Positions 43,519-53,471 of a DNA stretch of 64,000 bases are shown piece after piece. The stretch spans positions 1-64,000 of the forward strand of contig NZ_JAIVAF010000006.1 in the NCBI RefSeq assembly GCF_020171805.1. Reading direction: 5' to 3'. Each line of letters begins with the position of its first letter. Position 1 is the first letter of the stretch. Source of the stretch: Guptibacillus algicola. GTDB lineage: Bacteria; Bacillota; Bacilli; Bacillales; Guptibacillaceae. Below the pieces are notes generated by a model that was not told the origin of the DNA, ran no database searches, and saw nothing but the letters and a program-made list of their open reading frames with translations. A program made the translations under genes and the position numbers.

Positions 43519-44391
43519 TCACAAAATCCAGCCTTTCTTACGCAAATCACGAAACATCACGTTTTCAATTTCATCAGAGGCAGAGCATGTCACCATTCCG
43601 ATTCCACGCTCAGAACAAAATCGCCTAAGATCATGCTGGTGAGCGCTTAGTCTTTTTCGATAAGAATCAAGAACCTTTTTGTTCATCGAAACGTTTGTTT
43701 CTTGTAAATTCTCACTATCGATTAACTTCAAGTCACCACTATAACGAGGGTTTAACTCATCCTCTGTGAGGACTTGAATCAATCGAACTTGTTGCCTTTG
43801 TGCCTGCAGTCGTTTCAATGAAGACTTAATGTCATCTAGTGGCTCCATGAAATCACTTATGATGATCGACAGTCCTGATTTCTTTGGGAGTTTGCGGATA
43901 ACGTCTTTCATAAAAGATTGAGTAGCCCTTTCCCCCGTATGATTTAACGAAGCGATATAGCTTAGCAGCTTACTACTATATGCTCTACCTTTACGAAATT
44001 GAAAAGATGGCACATTATCACCAATTGGATGAAGGCTCACCCGATCATCTCCACATAGCCCCATGTATCCGAAAGCTCCAGCAATAGACTGAGCTAAGTC
44101 CCGCTTCTGCTGATCCAACACAACAGAAGATGTCGCATCTAAATAAATTGAAATCAGTAGTTCTTGCTCATCCATAAACCTCTTAATATAGTGTCGTTTT
44201 GTTCTAGCGTAGGCGTTCCAATCGATCTGCCTCAGATCATCACCAGGAGAATATAGACGATAATCTGAAAATTCAAGTGATGTACCTAGCTTTGTAGATT
44301 TCCTTTCTCCTCGGTGTGTTCCTTTTGCTAGGATTGTAGATTGGATTCTATGCTTAGGTAATCGCTGGATGACACGAGGAGATAGCATCAT
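43519..44391 (-). CDS. DUF58 protein
   Basis: A 290-residue soluble DUF58 protein with the family motif GDDLRQIDWNAYARTKRHYIKRFMDEQE near residue 50-77 and a VWA-like fold (LDATSSV). DUF58 proteins are nearly always encoded beside MoxR ATPases; a role in assembly or activation of metal-dependent VWA complexes is suspected. Its start overlaps the moxR stop by 4 bp. Confidence 0.88.
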   Translation of the reverse strand: MMLSPRVIQRLPKHRIQSTILAKGTHRGERKSTKLGTSLEFSDYRLYSPGDDLRQIDWNAYARTKRHYIKRFMDEQELLISIYLDATSSVVLDQQKRDLAQSIAGAFGYMGLCGDDRVSLHPIGDNVPSFQFRKGRAYSSKLLSYIASLNHTGERATQSFMKDVIRKLPKKSGLSIIISDFMEPLDDIKSSLKRLQAQRQQVRLIQVLTEDELNPRYSGDLKLIDSENLQETNVSMNKKVLDSYRKRLSAHQHDLRRFCSERGIGMVTCSASDEIENVMFRDLRKKGWIL

Positions 44392-45383
44392 CTTTCTTCT
44401 AATCCTTTGATCACTTCCATAATAAGATCATCCGTTACGACACCTGATGCTTCTCCTTCAAAATTAAGGAACACTCTATGACGTAATACAGGAATAGCCA
44501 CTTGTTTTATATCCCCAATCGACACGTTCGCTCTCCCAGCTAGTAATGCTCGTGTCTTTGCTACTTTAATAATCCCTTGAAGGCCACGTGGGCCAGAACC
44601 ATATCGTACATTTTGTTGAATAGCTTCCGGTGCACCATCTTGATCAGGGTGGGTATTCAATACTAATGAAACGGCAAAGTCCATAATACTATCTGCAACA
44701 AGTACTTCATTCGTAAGCTTCTGAACATCAACGATGAATTGCCCATCGATCATCTTATTGAGTTCGAATTGCTCTCCACTCGTTGTACGGATTGCAATCT
44801 CTTTCAATTCACTCCGAGAAGGATACTCGACATCGATTTTGACAAGAAAGCGATCCATTTGTGCTTCAGGTAAAGGGTAGGTTCCTTCGAGTTCAATTGG
44901 GTTTTGAGTAGCTAAGACAAAGAACGGATTTGGGAGTTCTTTCATTTCCCCCATCACAGTAACCGTTTTTTCTTGCATCGCTTCGAGTAACGAGCTCTGT
45001 GTCTTTGGTGTCGCACGGTTAATTTCATCTGCTAAAACGATATTCGAGAAAATCGGTCCTTTGTGGAAAGAGAATGATTGACCTCCCCTTTCGTCAGGTT
45101 GAATCATCATCGTCCCCGTAATGTCACCTGGCATTAAATCCGGCGTATATTGAATTCTTGAGAAGTTCAAGTCCATTATTTCTGAAAGAGTTCGAACGAG
45201 CATTGTTTTTCCTAGACCAGGTAACCCTTCGAGCAAAGCGTGTCCACCTGAAAAAATCGTCCACAGGACTTGCTCGATCGTCTTCTCCTGACCTACGATG
45301 TATTTGCCGAGCTCCGCTCTGATTTCATCCATTTTCTCTCTCGTGTATGCTAGTTTATTTTCTTGTTCTTTTAAATCGATCAC
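44388..45383 (-). CDS. MoxR-family AAA+ ATPase
   Basis: A 331-residue AAA+ chaperone: Walker A GLPGLGKT (~55-62), Walker B VLADEINRA (~118-126), sensor 1 LATQNP (~155-160), arginine finger region in EAQMDRF. MoxR proteins remodel or insert cofactors into VWA partners, here encoded by the next three genes. Four bp separate it from the upstream coiled-coil gene. Confidence 0.93.
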   Translation of the reverse strand: MIDLKEQENKLAYTREKMDEIRAELGKYIVGQEKTIEQVLWTIFSGGHALLEGLPGLGKTMLVRTLSEIMDLNFSRIQYTPDLMPGDITGTMMIQPDERGGQSFSFHKGPIFSNIVLADEINRATPKTQSSLLEAMQEKTVTVMGEMKELPNPFFVLATQNPIELEGTYPLPEAQMDRFLVKIDVEYPSRSELKEIAIRTTSGEQFELNKMIDGQFIVDVQKLTNEVLVADSIMDFAVSLVLNTHPDQDGAPEAIQQNVRYGSGPRGLQGIIKVAKTRALLAGRANVSIGDIKQVAIPVLRHRVFLNFEGEASGVVTDDLIMEVIKGLEER

Positions 45384-45386
45384 CTT

Positions 45387-46952
45387 TTAATCTCCTTCCG
45401 GATTCATTTCGCTATAATACTGCTTCACGAGGGTTTCTAAATGCTTCGGTAACTGCAATCGTTCCACGCTTTGGCGATACCCTTCTTCATAATCTCCATA
45501 TACTTCTTGATAAGATCTAACTGATCCAGGGAGAACAGGAGCTTCTGGTGCTTCTTCCATCTCACTGCTCCCTTCTCCTAATTCACCGCTATCTTGCTCG
45601 ATCTTGCCATCTCCACCAGTTCGATTAGGAACCGTCACTAGTTCTCTTTCTCCTTGACCAGTCCCACCTCCTGATCCGCCTGAACCAGAACCAGCACCTG
45701 CGCCGTTTCCATTTCCGCTGCCTGCCCCATTGCCTTCACTGCTTGAGCCACTTCCGCTACCGCTACCGTTTCCACTTCCCTGTCCTTCTCCAGAGTTCGA
45801 ACTAGATTTCTCGCCTTGTGAAGAACCATTACCTTCTCTTCCGCTAGATTGAGAGCTTGATGAAGCACTTGAATTCGCGAAGGAAAGAGATTGAACGCCA
45901 TTCATACCAGAAGCAAGCATCTCAGAGTTTAGTGATTGCGCATTACTTTGCAAGCTAGTTTGAAGTGCTATTACATCCTCTAACTTGCTTGCACTCGCTA
46001 CAGCTTGTTCAAGTGATTTCTCGAGGCTTTCAATCAATTCACTCATTTCTTCTTCAGACAGTTCTTTTGACTCTGAAGAACCATTCAACTGTTCATTTAA
46101 TGACTTTAAAGCGTTTTTCTGTTCCACTGTGAGCTCTTCTTGCTTTAACTTTTCCATCGCTTTCGAAAGCTTTTCTTGATCGAGTTTTTCGAGCGCTTCT
46201 GAGACGCCCTTCAACCCTTCACTCTGTTTTGAGAGATTCATTACCTGTTGTTTCGCTCTCTCTGCTTCTTTCTTTAATTCATTCAGCTCTTTTTCTTTTT
46301 CTAGAAGTGTTTGCAAAAGCTCTTCAGGTGATTTTGCTTCCTCTATCTGTTTTACTAAGTCCTTTTTCTCATCTGTTAAGGAACTTTTTTCTTTTGAAAG
46401 GTCCTCAATATCCTTCTTTGTCTTCTCCATCAATTCATTTTCTTTTTCCATAAGTAGTCCTTGTTCCATGACGTTGTTAGGAAAGAGAACCATCAATGTA
46501 ATCAAGAGACTAGTCCCTAACAAGGATGATAGTCGCTTTTTGTTCATAGGAAACAGTTTCATCTCATGAACTTCTGTCATCGTTCGTCTCATTCTTTGAA
46601 CAGTGTCATTTCGCTGAATACGGATCATTTGATTTGAGTCATCTTGCAAAAAAGTGAAAGCCGTCTCAACCCGATCTTCTCCTACAAACTTGTCAAAATA
46701 GCGGGCAGCTTCACCTAGACCAGGTTTCTTTACCCATGCTGTTACAATGACTACTAAGAAAATGAAGCCAGCACTTATCGCTGAAGCTTGTATTAGATAG
46801 GGAATCGCAATTATCCGACCGATTAAAAGGATGAGAAACGCAATCCCTAGAGCTAAAAGCAATCCCTTGCCTGCCATCTCTTGTATTGATTGAATCTGTA
46901 GCTTTCGCTTAAGAACGTTTAAATACGAGAGAAACGATTCTCTTTCTGTCAT
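45387..46952 (-). CDS. Membrane coiled-coil protein with Ser/Gly-rich segment
   Basis: A 521-residue protein: two membrane helices (~28-70), a third near 140-157, then a long coiled coil (~165-315, E/K/L rich), a low-complexity Ser/Gly/Asn stretch (~355-430) and an acidic C-terminal domain with SYQEVYGDYEEGYRQSVERLQLP and YYSEMNPEGD. This matches the uncharacterised transmembrane proteins paired with MoxR/DUF58/VWA genes. Its 4-bp overlap with the ABC permease binds both modules into one operon. Confidence 0.7.
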   Translation of the reverse strand: MTERESFLSYLNVLKRKLQIQSIQEMAGKGLLLALGIAFLILLIGRIIAIPYLIQASAISAGFIFLVVIVTAWVKKPGLGEAARYFDKFVGEDRVETAFTFLQDDSNQMIRIQRNDTVQRMRRTMTEVHEMKLFPMNKKRLSSLLGTSLLITLMVLFPNNVMEQGLLMEKENELMEKTKKDIEDLSKEKSSLTDEKKDLVKQIEEAKSPEELLQTLLEKEKELNELKKEAERAKQQVMNLSKQSEGLKGVSEALEKLDQEKLSKAMEKLKQEELTVEQKNALKSLNEQLNGSSESKELSEEEMSELIESLEKSLEQAVASASKLEDVIALQTSLQSNAQSLNSEMLASGMNGVQSLSFANSSASSSSQSSGREGNGSSQGEKSSSNSGEGQGSGNGSGSGSGSSSEGNGAGSGNGNGAGAGSGSGGSGGGTGQGERELVTVPNRTGGDGKIEQDSGELGEGSSEMEEAPEAPVLPGSVRSYQEVYGDYEEGYRQSVERLQLPKHLETLVKQYYSEMNPEGD

Positions 46953-47809
46953 TCTTTTGGCCTCTTGCTTCTTTTACCTTTCATATTCGGACGAAGCTTA
47001 GCAATACTAATCCATAACGACGATGTAATGAGTAACGCACATGTGAATAAATAGCTGATCCATAATGGAATAGATATGCCACTTTGATCCAATAATTCTT
47101 TCTGCATACTAGGCTCAAAAACGGTAATGAGCACAGCAGCAGGGTTACCCATTAACAGGAGATACGGAATCGGGTTTTGTGCTTGATTCGGTCCTCCTAG
47201 TGACAGAAACTGAATCGATAGCATTGCAAGAAATGCCGTAAAGGCAGTTAAAAAGAGTGCTACACCATAGGTTGTAATCATAGCAACAATTGTTTTTCGA
47301 ATAAGTGTCGAAAACATAACGCCCAAACTACCAATTGTGAGAATCGTAACTAAGTACAGTCCAAAAGTTGCTAGAATGGTTCCTGGTGCTACGCCCCCAA
47401 AGAGAAACGTAATGCTATAAAGTGGTAGTGATGCCACTATGATTAAAAGTAGGAACGATAATGAAGACAATAGCTTTCCTATTATTATGCTTCCTGATGA
47501 TTGCTTTGTCGTCAGCAGCATATTTAACGTCTGTCTTTCGCGTTCTCCACTTATAACACCAGCTGTCAGTCCTGGTGTCATGAACAGGATCAATGCGAGC
47601 TGCACCATCGATAACACCATGAACATGACCCGACTTTCTTCTGGTCGAAAATAACCCATTCTTGCGTTCATCGTCGTTAAGAAAATGAACCCTATTCCGA
47701 TGGTTCCAAGGACAAGTAAATAGATGAGAATTCCAAGGTAGCTTTTAAATGAACGAAGCCTTAATTTAAACTCTTTATTCAGGACTGGATTCAAGAGCAA
47801 AGATTTCAC
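46949..47809 (-). CDS. ABC-2 type transporter permease
   Basis: A 286-residue membrane protein with six helices and the ABC-2 signature GVISGERERQTLNMLLTTKQS (about 88-108). Partner of the ATPase encoded 1 bp upstream. Such permeases flank MoxR clusters and gliding-type gldF/gldG modules; the cargo is unknown. Confidence 0.88.
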   Translation of the reverse strand: MKSLLLNPVLNKEFKLRLRSFKSYLGILIYLLVLGTIGIGFIFLTTMNARMGYFRPEESRVMFMVLSMVQLALILFMTPGLTAGVISGERERQTLNMLLTTKQSSGSIIIGKLLSSLSFLLLIIVASLPLYSITFLFGGVAPGTILATFGLYLVTILTIGSLGVMFSTLIRKTIVAMITTYGVALFLTAFTAFLAMLSIQFLSLGGPNQAQNPIPYLLLMGNPAAVLITVFEPSMQKELLDQSGISIPLWISYLFTCALLITSSLWISIAKLRPNMKGKRSKRPKE

Positions 47810-47810
47810 C

Positions 47811-48737
47811 TTATTCCACTCCTTTCGTTATTTCCATAAAGATATCCTCAAGATCGGTTTTTTCTTCTGTGAAACTTAGGATCGGCAATTGGTGGTGTAA
47901 TGCTTCTTTAAGCAGCAAGATTTGATCATCGTCACTTCCATTGAAGCCAAACTGAATTTCAGTTTCAGTCGTTTTTCGAATATCGACTGCAAGTGGCTGA
48001 TCTTCAAAGAATTGAATAGCACGGTCAAGCTCATGTTGAACCGTCACAATCAAGACTTTGTTCGCTTTTAACTGCTGCTGAATCGCACTAACAGAACCTG
48101 TGGCAACAAGCTGACCGTTTTCAATCACTCCGAGCGAATCACACATTTCAGAAAGCTCTGGAAGAATATGAGACGAGATCAAAATAGTTTTCCCCATCGC
48201 TTTTAATTCTTTCAGGATGTCGCGCATTTCTACTCTCGCTCTTGGATCTAGACCTGAAGCTGGCTCATCAAGAATTAAGACTTCTGGGTCATGAATAAGG
48301 CAGCGAGCAAGGCAAAGACGCTGTTTCATCCCCCTAGAAAGAGAATCAACGTACGTATCTTTTTTATGTGCTAAGTTCACTAGTTCTAGCAGCTGAGGAA
48401 TCAATGCCTCTCGTTCTTTTGGATGTATACCATAGCTCGCACCATAGAAATCCAGGTACTCACCCGCTTTTAGGGAGTCGTACACACCGAAAAAGTCTGG
48501 CATATACCCGATGTATTCTCGAATCTTGGACGGGTTTTGTGTCACGTCGATTCCATCGATGTATGCCGTGCCGCTCGTTGGTGCAAGTAGCGTAGCAAGG
48601 ATAGAAAAAGTTGTGGATTTCCCAGCCCCGTTCGGTCCAACCACTCCAAAAACGGTTCCTTTCTCTATCGTCACATTCATTTGATCAAGCGCTGTAAACG
48701 TCCCATAACGCTTTGTAAGATTAACGATTTCAATCAC
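47811..48737 (-). CDS. ABC transporter ATP-binding protein
   Basis: A 308-residue ABC ATPase: Walker A GPNGAGKST (~34-42), Q-loop YMPDFFGVY, signature LSRGMKQRLCLAR (~134-146), Walker B VLILDEPASGLD, and a C-terminal extension of ~85 residues usual for ABC-2 exporters with regulatory tails. It overlaps the preceding gene by 8 bp and is followed by the permease. Confidence 0.93.
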   Translation of the reverse strand: MIEIVNLTKRYGTFTALDQMNVTIEKGTVFGVVGPNGAGKSTTFSILATLLAPTSGTAYIDGIDVTQNPSKIREYIGYMPDFFGVYDSLKAGEYLDFYGASYGIHPKEREALIPQLLELVNLAHKKDTYVDSLSRGMKQRLCLARCLIHDPEVLILDEPASGLDPRARVEMRDILKELKAMGKTILISSHILPELSEMCDSLGVIENGQLVATGSVSAIQQQLKANKVLIVTVQHELDRAIQFFEDQPLAVDIRKTTETEIQFGFNGSDDDQILLLKEALHHQLPILSFTEEKTDLEDIFMEITKGVE

Positions 48738-51111
48738 TAGTAATCTCCCCCTTTATACTCATACGAGGAACATAGAATTGACCATTCATACCGCTCGTTT
48801 TATTTATCTGAAGAACAATCTTTCCGTCATTAACGTAATTCTGTACATTCTCAGTTATCTTCTCGCTCTGATGTTCTAGGACCTTGCCATCTTCCTTATC
48901 CATTATTCGAACCTCAGAACCTCCATTAGATTGATCAAATGTCAGAGATAGCTCGTGAAAAGCAACCTCTTTTTTGTTAAGAGATTCAGGGAGTTGGTAA
49001 CTGAATTCAAATTTACCGTTACCAAGGTCCACCCAATTTTCACCGTTTTCTAACGGCTCCGCATAATACTCTCCATTTCCTTCAAGAGTAGTGATCTTCG
49101 GAATAATTTCACTTAAATTAATTGAAAACTCACCAGACATAGTTGTATCGACCTCAACAGGCATGACGATCATGTTTAAGCTATTTCTTTTTGGGGCTTT
49201 GTCATTGATCTTCGCTTTAATAATCGATTCATCTACATATCCGATCAATAGTGGAGATGGATTTTGATAATTAAGTAACCCATTCGTTAAATAAAATTCA
49301 AGAATAGAAAACTCTTTCCAGTTCTCATTGCTTCCCATATTATGTGCGTTTGGAAACGCCTTTTGTGCTGCATAGGATGATGGAGCAGTCATCACCGTAT
49401 TCTGAACCCCATCCACCGTTATATCCGTTTTGGAACCACCTTTTACACTTCCTAGATCATAAGATTTTGTCCCACTAATAAGAAATACATTCTCTAAGTC
49501 TTGTTTTAATTCACTTGTAATATCACCTGTTAACTTCCCATTGTCTACTTTCAAATCGGCTTGAAGACTTCCTAACTCTATCGATGGAACAGTGACGGTT
49601 GCTGACCTTGTTGACCAATATTCTACATCCTGGAATGTAATCTTTTCTCCATCCACTGTTTGTTCTTTCATAGGGAATATGCTGTAGTCAACATCATCAT
49701 AATAGTGATCAATCTTTGGAGAAACTGATAAATTATCGCCCTCAAAAGATAGGCTATAATTCCCGCTCCCATTGGTGAGGATTGAAGAACTTCCATATCC
49801 TGAAGCTTCTCCAGATTCACCTAGTTCAAAGACCATCATTTCATTTACTTGAGTCCCTTTAAGGCGATCCTTCGCCCCAACGACATAAATACCAATACTC
49901 GCGATTAATGCGAGAGAAGGGATGATCCACCACCCCCACTCTCGTCGGTCTTTTTTCTTCAATATCACATAAAGAACTGGAACTACTACTACAAGATAGA
50001 TAACAAATAAGACAACTAACAACGGAATGGAGATGACAGATCCCGGAAACATCTCTGAATCATATGTCAGCTGTTGAAGCATATCTTCATTTGAACCATA
50101 CCTATTTTTCCCATTATCAACTGTTGCTTGAATTAGTTTTTCCCACCACTTGCCGTTACCATCCCATTCCACAAGTTCTTTGGATGATGGATTGTAAGTA
50201 AGTTGGATGACCTTTCCCATTCCAAGTGAATCACTTACAACAAGCGGGAAATTGTTTTGCTCAAATTCAATCGATGCTGAGTCTTTTAATTTACCTGTCA
50301 CCACATCAACGTTTGATAGTGGTAATGGTTCTTCAGAATTAAGCACGGAAAGCTCCTGCAAGCTTTTGGTGCCAGAAGGCGTTAGGGGTAACAAATCAGC
50401 GAGGCCGGAAAGACGCTGTTCGACACCAGATGAACTGCCAACAACAAGGTTTCCTCCTCTTTTCACCCAATCGGCTATGTTTTGTTGTTGTTCTTCTGAA
50501 AACTCTGCTGCATTGTATTCGTTTATTAGAATAAGATCAAAAACGTCTAGTGCTTCAGACGAATTATAAACAGACTCCATTTGGATTAACTCATGTGAAT
50601 TACCATTAAAGGATGCTGTTTTAATAGCATTAAATGCATCCTGATCATCACTAAGAACGCCTACAACGAGACGGTCGAAAGGCAAGAAAGACGGAGTGAG
50701 ATCAAGATCCCCCGAAAGTTCCACTTGTTTTCCTTTCTCAAACCCTCCTTCAAAGAAATAAATATGCTCTGTTTTCTTTGTTGGATTGTTTGAATGCTGC
50801 ACGTGCTCACCAAACCCTGACACGGTTAATTGATATGTTTTTTCTTCTCCTTCACCAAGTTCAACAGGAATAACCTGATTATGGGCAGAGGAATATCCTT
50901 TACTCGATGAAAGAATCAAATCTCCTTCTACAGCCTCACCCTTGTTTTTAAGTGTGAGCTCGACGGGAAACCCCTTACCGATTTGTGCTTTTCCGTCGAT
51001 GCCAATTTCAGATTCTACTTCTATACCACCTGCAGCATTTGCATACTGAGGCAAGGTAATCGCTAGTGCGAGAAATAGTATGATAGCTATTGTTTTATGT
51101 ACATTCCTCAC
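48730..51111 (-). CDS. Large exported membrane protein, first gene of the MoxR/ABC operon
   Basis: A 793-residue protein: signal peptide (~5-27, IAIILFLALAITLPQYANA), beta-sandwich and GATase-like (DUF4350/GldG-like) extracellular domains (residues ~130-260), two membrane helices (about 360-385 and 395-415), and a long C-terminal beta-rich extracytoplasmic region. GTG 51111 follows AAGGGGG; the frame continues 45 codons upstream across a terminator. Function unknown, but the partnership with an ABC-2 transporter and VWA proteins suggests cell-envelope work. Confidence 0.7.
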   Translation of the reverse strand: MRNVHKTIAIILFLALAITLPQYANAAGGIEVESEIGIDGKAQIGKGFPVELTLKNKGEAVEGDLILSSSKGYSSAHNQVIPVELGEGEEKTYQLTVSGFGEHVQHSNNPTKKTEHIYFFEGGFEKGKQVELSGDLDLTPSFLPFDRLVVGVLSDDQDAFNAIKTASFNGNSHELIQMESVYNSSEALDVFDLILINEYNAAEFSEEQQQNIADWVKRGGNLVVGSSSGVEQRLSGLADLLPLTPSGTKSLQELSVLNSEEPLPLSNVDVVTGKLKDSASIEFEQNNFPLVVSDSLGMGKVIQLTYNPSSKELVEWDGNGKWWEKLIQATVDNGKNRYGSNEDMLQQLTYDSEMFPGSVISIPLLVVLFVIYLVVVVPVLYVILKKKDRREWGWWIIPSLALIASIGIYVVGAKDRLKGTQVNEMMVFELGESGEASGYGSSSILTNGSGNYSLSFEGDNLSVSPKIDHYYDDVDYSIFPMKEQTVDGEKITFQDVEYWSTRSATVTVPSIELGSLQADLKVDNGKLTGDITSELKQDLENVFLISGTKSYDLGSVKGGSKTDITVDGVQNTVMTAPSSYAAQKAFPNAHNMGSNENWKEFSILEFYLTNGLLNYQNPSPLLIGYVDESIIKAKINDKAPKRNSLNMIVMPVEVDTTMSGEFSINLSEIIPKITTLEGNGEYYAEPLENGENWVDLGNGKFEFSYQLPESLNKKEVAFHELSLTFDQSNGGSEVRIMDKEDGKVLEHQSEKITENVQNYVNDGKIVLQINKTSGMNGQFYVPRMSIKGEITSD

Positions 51112-51162
51112 TTTTTCTTCCCCCTTTTCATTTTCTTTCCAATAATTCAACGATTGGACATG

Positions 51163-51202
51163 CAAAAAAGTTCCACCTTCACTTAAAGAAAATGGAACTT
51201 TA
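51163..51202 (-). terminator. Terminator between the GNAT/exoprotein unit and the MoxR operon
   Basis: Minus strand AAAGTTCCA...TGGAACTTTTTTG, after the GNAT stop codon and before the GTG of the next gene. Confidence 0.85.
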
Positions 51203-51206
51203 CAAC

Positions 51207-51653
51207 TTAATTTATTGAAAAGGACAGCCTTATCATATCTCTGCAAACAATCCCGTTTTCAATTATGTCTTCTTCGTATTCTTCAAAATACCCCTGAACG
51301 ATTTCCATCATTCGAAATCCGCATTTCTGGTAAAGTGCAAGCTGACCTATACTAGAGTTACCTGTCCCAATTTCAACAGTTTCTGCACCCATTTGTATCG
51401 CATTAAAAAGCGCGTCTTGTAGCAACTTCTTACCGATCCCTTTACCTCTATAACCCTCATCAACAACTATATTCACTATTTCCACAATGGAATCCTTCTG
51501 CAACAACACATATGCTCCTAGGACTTCTCCATTTTGTTTGGCGATATAACAATCGCCACGTCCTAAATACCCCTTTACCTTGTCGATGGATGGATCTGCT
51601 TCAAGAAGAAGATCGAATGGAAAAGATTTCGTCTCTCTCGTAATGTCGATCAT
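51207..51653 (-). CDS. GNAT-family N-acetyltransferase
   Basis: A 148-residue acetyltransferase with GAYVLLQKDSIVEIVNIVVDEGYRGKGIGKKLLQDAL, containing the acetyl-CoA loop R-G-K-G-I-G (~72-77), and GTGNSSIGQLALYQKCGFRM. Acceptor unknown. Its start overlaps the stop of the anchored exoprotein gene by 4 bp, so the two are coupled. Confidence 0.87.
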   Translation of the reverse strand: MIDITRETKSFPFDLLLEADPSIDKVKGYLGRGDCYIAKQNGEVLGAYVLLQKDSIVEIVNIVVDEGYRGKGIGKKLLQDALFNAIQMGAETVEIGTGNSSIGQLALYQKCGFRMMEIVQGYFEEYEEDIIENGIVCRDMIRLSFSIN

Positions 51654-53155
51654 GATTCACCTCCACTCTTCGTTAACGTAAAAGTCACTTTTTCACTCTC
51701 TACAGATTCATATAGAGGAAAATGGCTGATCTTCAGGTTTATTTCACTCGCATTCCGAAAAGCCTCTCGATCGATAAGAATGTTTTGAACTTCTTTATCT
51801 GGTGAAGGAGATAAGGAACTACCATGCGGTTCTATGATACTTCCATTTTGATCTGTAATTTCAATAAGCGGGCCTCGCATGTAATGATAGACAGCAGAGT
51901 CAGACTCGCCAGTGACGTTATACTTCAAATTTTGCATTCCTTCAGTGACGTAATTAAACCATGTGTTAAATTGCTTGTCAGCGGCGTCTTCAATACCAAC
52001 CGAAATGCCTAATACGTCCTGATTTGGCCCACCATACGTGTTGTTGTTAGATAACCCTTCGAAGAAAATCCCCATTCCATTCTTGCTTCCGATCTTCTTC
52101 TCGATCGATTGAGAATTGCCCTTATCTAGTGCCAACCCCTGTTCAATTGTTTCCTTTGAAATGGTATATGTCATTGGAGTCCCTTCCTCCATAAATTCTA
52201 GTGCTGTTACCTCGATGCTGAATTCGTGTGGAAATTCTTGAAACTCTCTTATATTCACCTCATAATGACCTTTCTCTTTTGAGCTTCCAACACTTACTTG
52301 ATCTTCGAATACTTCGCCATTTGGTTTTGTAATCCGTAACTTCAAACCTTGTAACGGACGATCCGTATTTTTTAATTGAAATGATAGCTTCGTATTATCG
52401 ATAGATAAGGTTAATGCTTCCCAATCAATCGTTCTTCCATCAGATAATGTCGTACTTTGGTTAAGGGCAATACTCTCGAGTTCCTCATTTGGGTTTGTAG
52501 AAAGAGAGACGTCGATTTCCATTGGCTCTAATGTCTTCTTATTTTCATATGAACCATGAATCATTTCGGGCTGATCGATCACGATTTGGTCGATCGTATC
52601 GTTTTCCATCACTTTTTTTATTTCTTCAAAATTCCCTTCCGAACCTGTAAGGCGTATGTTAACTCCTCTAAATAAGCGGTAATTATGTACATTGCCCTTT
52701 ACGAGCCAATTCGTCTCCTGCTTTGTAAGATTTAACTTATGGTTTTTCCCGCCAGCTTTGAGTGTAAGATCTTCAAACATCAGATATGGAACGTCAGATA
52801 TTTTTTTGTCTTCTTGACGTAAGTCGATGCTATAAATAAGCTGCAGGATGCCTTGACGAAACCATGCTTTCTCAATCCTTAGAGCACGACGATCTTCCAT
52901 CAAGATCTTTTCGTAATCTACGTCTGTAAATAATTCATAGTCTGTCGCAAGCTCAGACCTAGTTAGTTTGCTCGTTATTTCATCCATCAGTTCTTTCTCT
53001 GTATCAACTTGCTGGAACTCTTCACTAACTTGAAATGTTGGTTGCTCATTTTGACTCCAATTCATGTATAAAAGGAAGCCTGCAAATACTACGAGCACGA
53101 CGAGCAGTTTTGGTATATTTTTTTTGAAGATTTCTGTCACCCCTTTGTTTTCCAA
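51650..53155 (-). CDS. Hypothetical membrane-anchored extracellular protein
   Basis: A 501-residue protein with one N-terminal membrane helix (~13-30) and a large outward beta-rich region. Two immunoglobulin-like repeats can be seen by their shared pattern (LTLKAGGKNHKLNL... and ALTLSIDNTKLSFQL...), reminiscent of DUF4179/DUF5643 proteins. No enzyme motif. Cotranscribed with the GNAT gene and probably upstream of the MoxR operon only by position. I do not recognise a named family. Confidence 0.65.
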   Translation of the reverse strand: MENKGVTEIFKKNIPKLLVVLVVFAGFLLYMNWSQNEQPTFQVSEEFQQVDTEKELMDEITSKLTRSELATDYELFTDVDYEKILMEDRRALRIEKAWFRQGILQLIYSIDLRQEDKKISDVPYLMFEDLTLKAGGKNHKLNLTKQETNWLVKGNVHNYRLFRGVNIRLTGSEGNFEEIKKVMENDTIDQIVIDQPEMIHGSYENKKTLEPMEIDVSLSTNPNEELESIALNQSTTLSDGRTIDWEALTLSIDNTKLSFQLKNTDRPLQGLKLRITKPNGEVFEDQVSVGSSKEKGHYEVNIREFQEFPHEFSIEVTALEFMEEGTPMTYTISKETIEQGLALDKGNSQSIEKKIGSKNGMGIFFEGLSNNNTYGGPNQDVLGISVGIEDAADKQFNTWFNYVTEGMQNLKYNVTGESDSAVYHYMRGPLIEITDQNGSIIEPHGSSLSPSPDKEVQNILIDREAFRNASEINLKISHFPLYESVESEKVTFTLTKSGGES

Positions 53156-53206
53156 TCTTCCAAATTTATCATACTATTCTTTCTATTATCGAGAAAGGGC
53201 AACCAA

Positions 53207-53233
53207 CAAAAAAACCGTGTTCTCTACACGGTT
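53207..53233 (-). terminator. Terminator of the 79-residue membrane protein gene
   Basis: Minus strand AACCGTGT-AGAGA-ACACGGTT followed by seven Us, overlapping the stop codon. Confidence 0.88.
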
Positions 53234-53471
53234 AAGATGCTTTGTATTTAGATGAAATGATTAGACTGATGATAAGTGAAAGGATTAGACTAATCAGGTC
53301 GATCGGGTTATACAATAAACCAAACGTAATGGTATCTGTTAGTTGTTGCCCTTTACTCCAAACCCCTAGCCACTCAGGTTGAAAAGCTTTGTTCACGATC
53401 AAACTGATAACCAAATTAGATATAAAATAAAAACAAATTAAACTAATTGCGAAAATAACATTTTTCTTCAA
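53232..53471 (-). CDS. Small hypothetical membrane protein
   Basis: A 79-residue protein with two strong membrane helices (5-28 and 53-74) joined by a ~25-residue loop (NKAFQPEWLGVWSKGQQLT). The start AUG follows GAAGGGG-type sequence. It has its own terminator. No family recognised; conserved small Bacillus membrane proteins of this shape are usually uncharacterised. Confidence 0.6.
   Translation of the reverse strand: MKKNVIFAISLICFYFISNLVISLIVNKAFQPEWLGVWSKGQQLTDTITFGLLYNPIDLISLILSLIISLIISSKYKAS

Noticed and set aside
45638-45901. 87-codon minus-strand frame in another phase
   Set aside because: Arises from the Ser/Gly repeat coding of the coiled-coil protein read out of frame.
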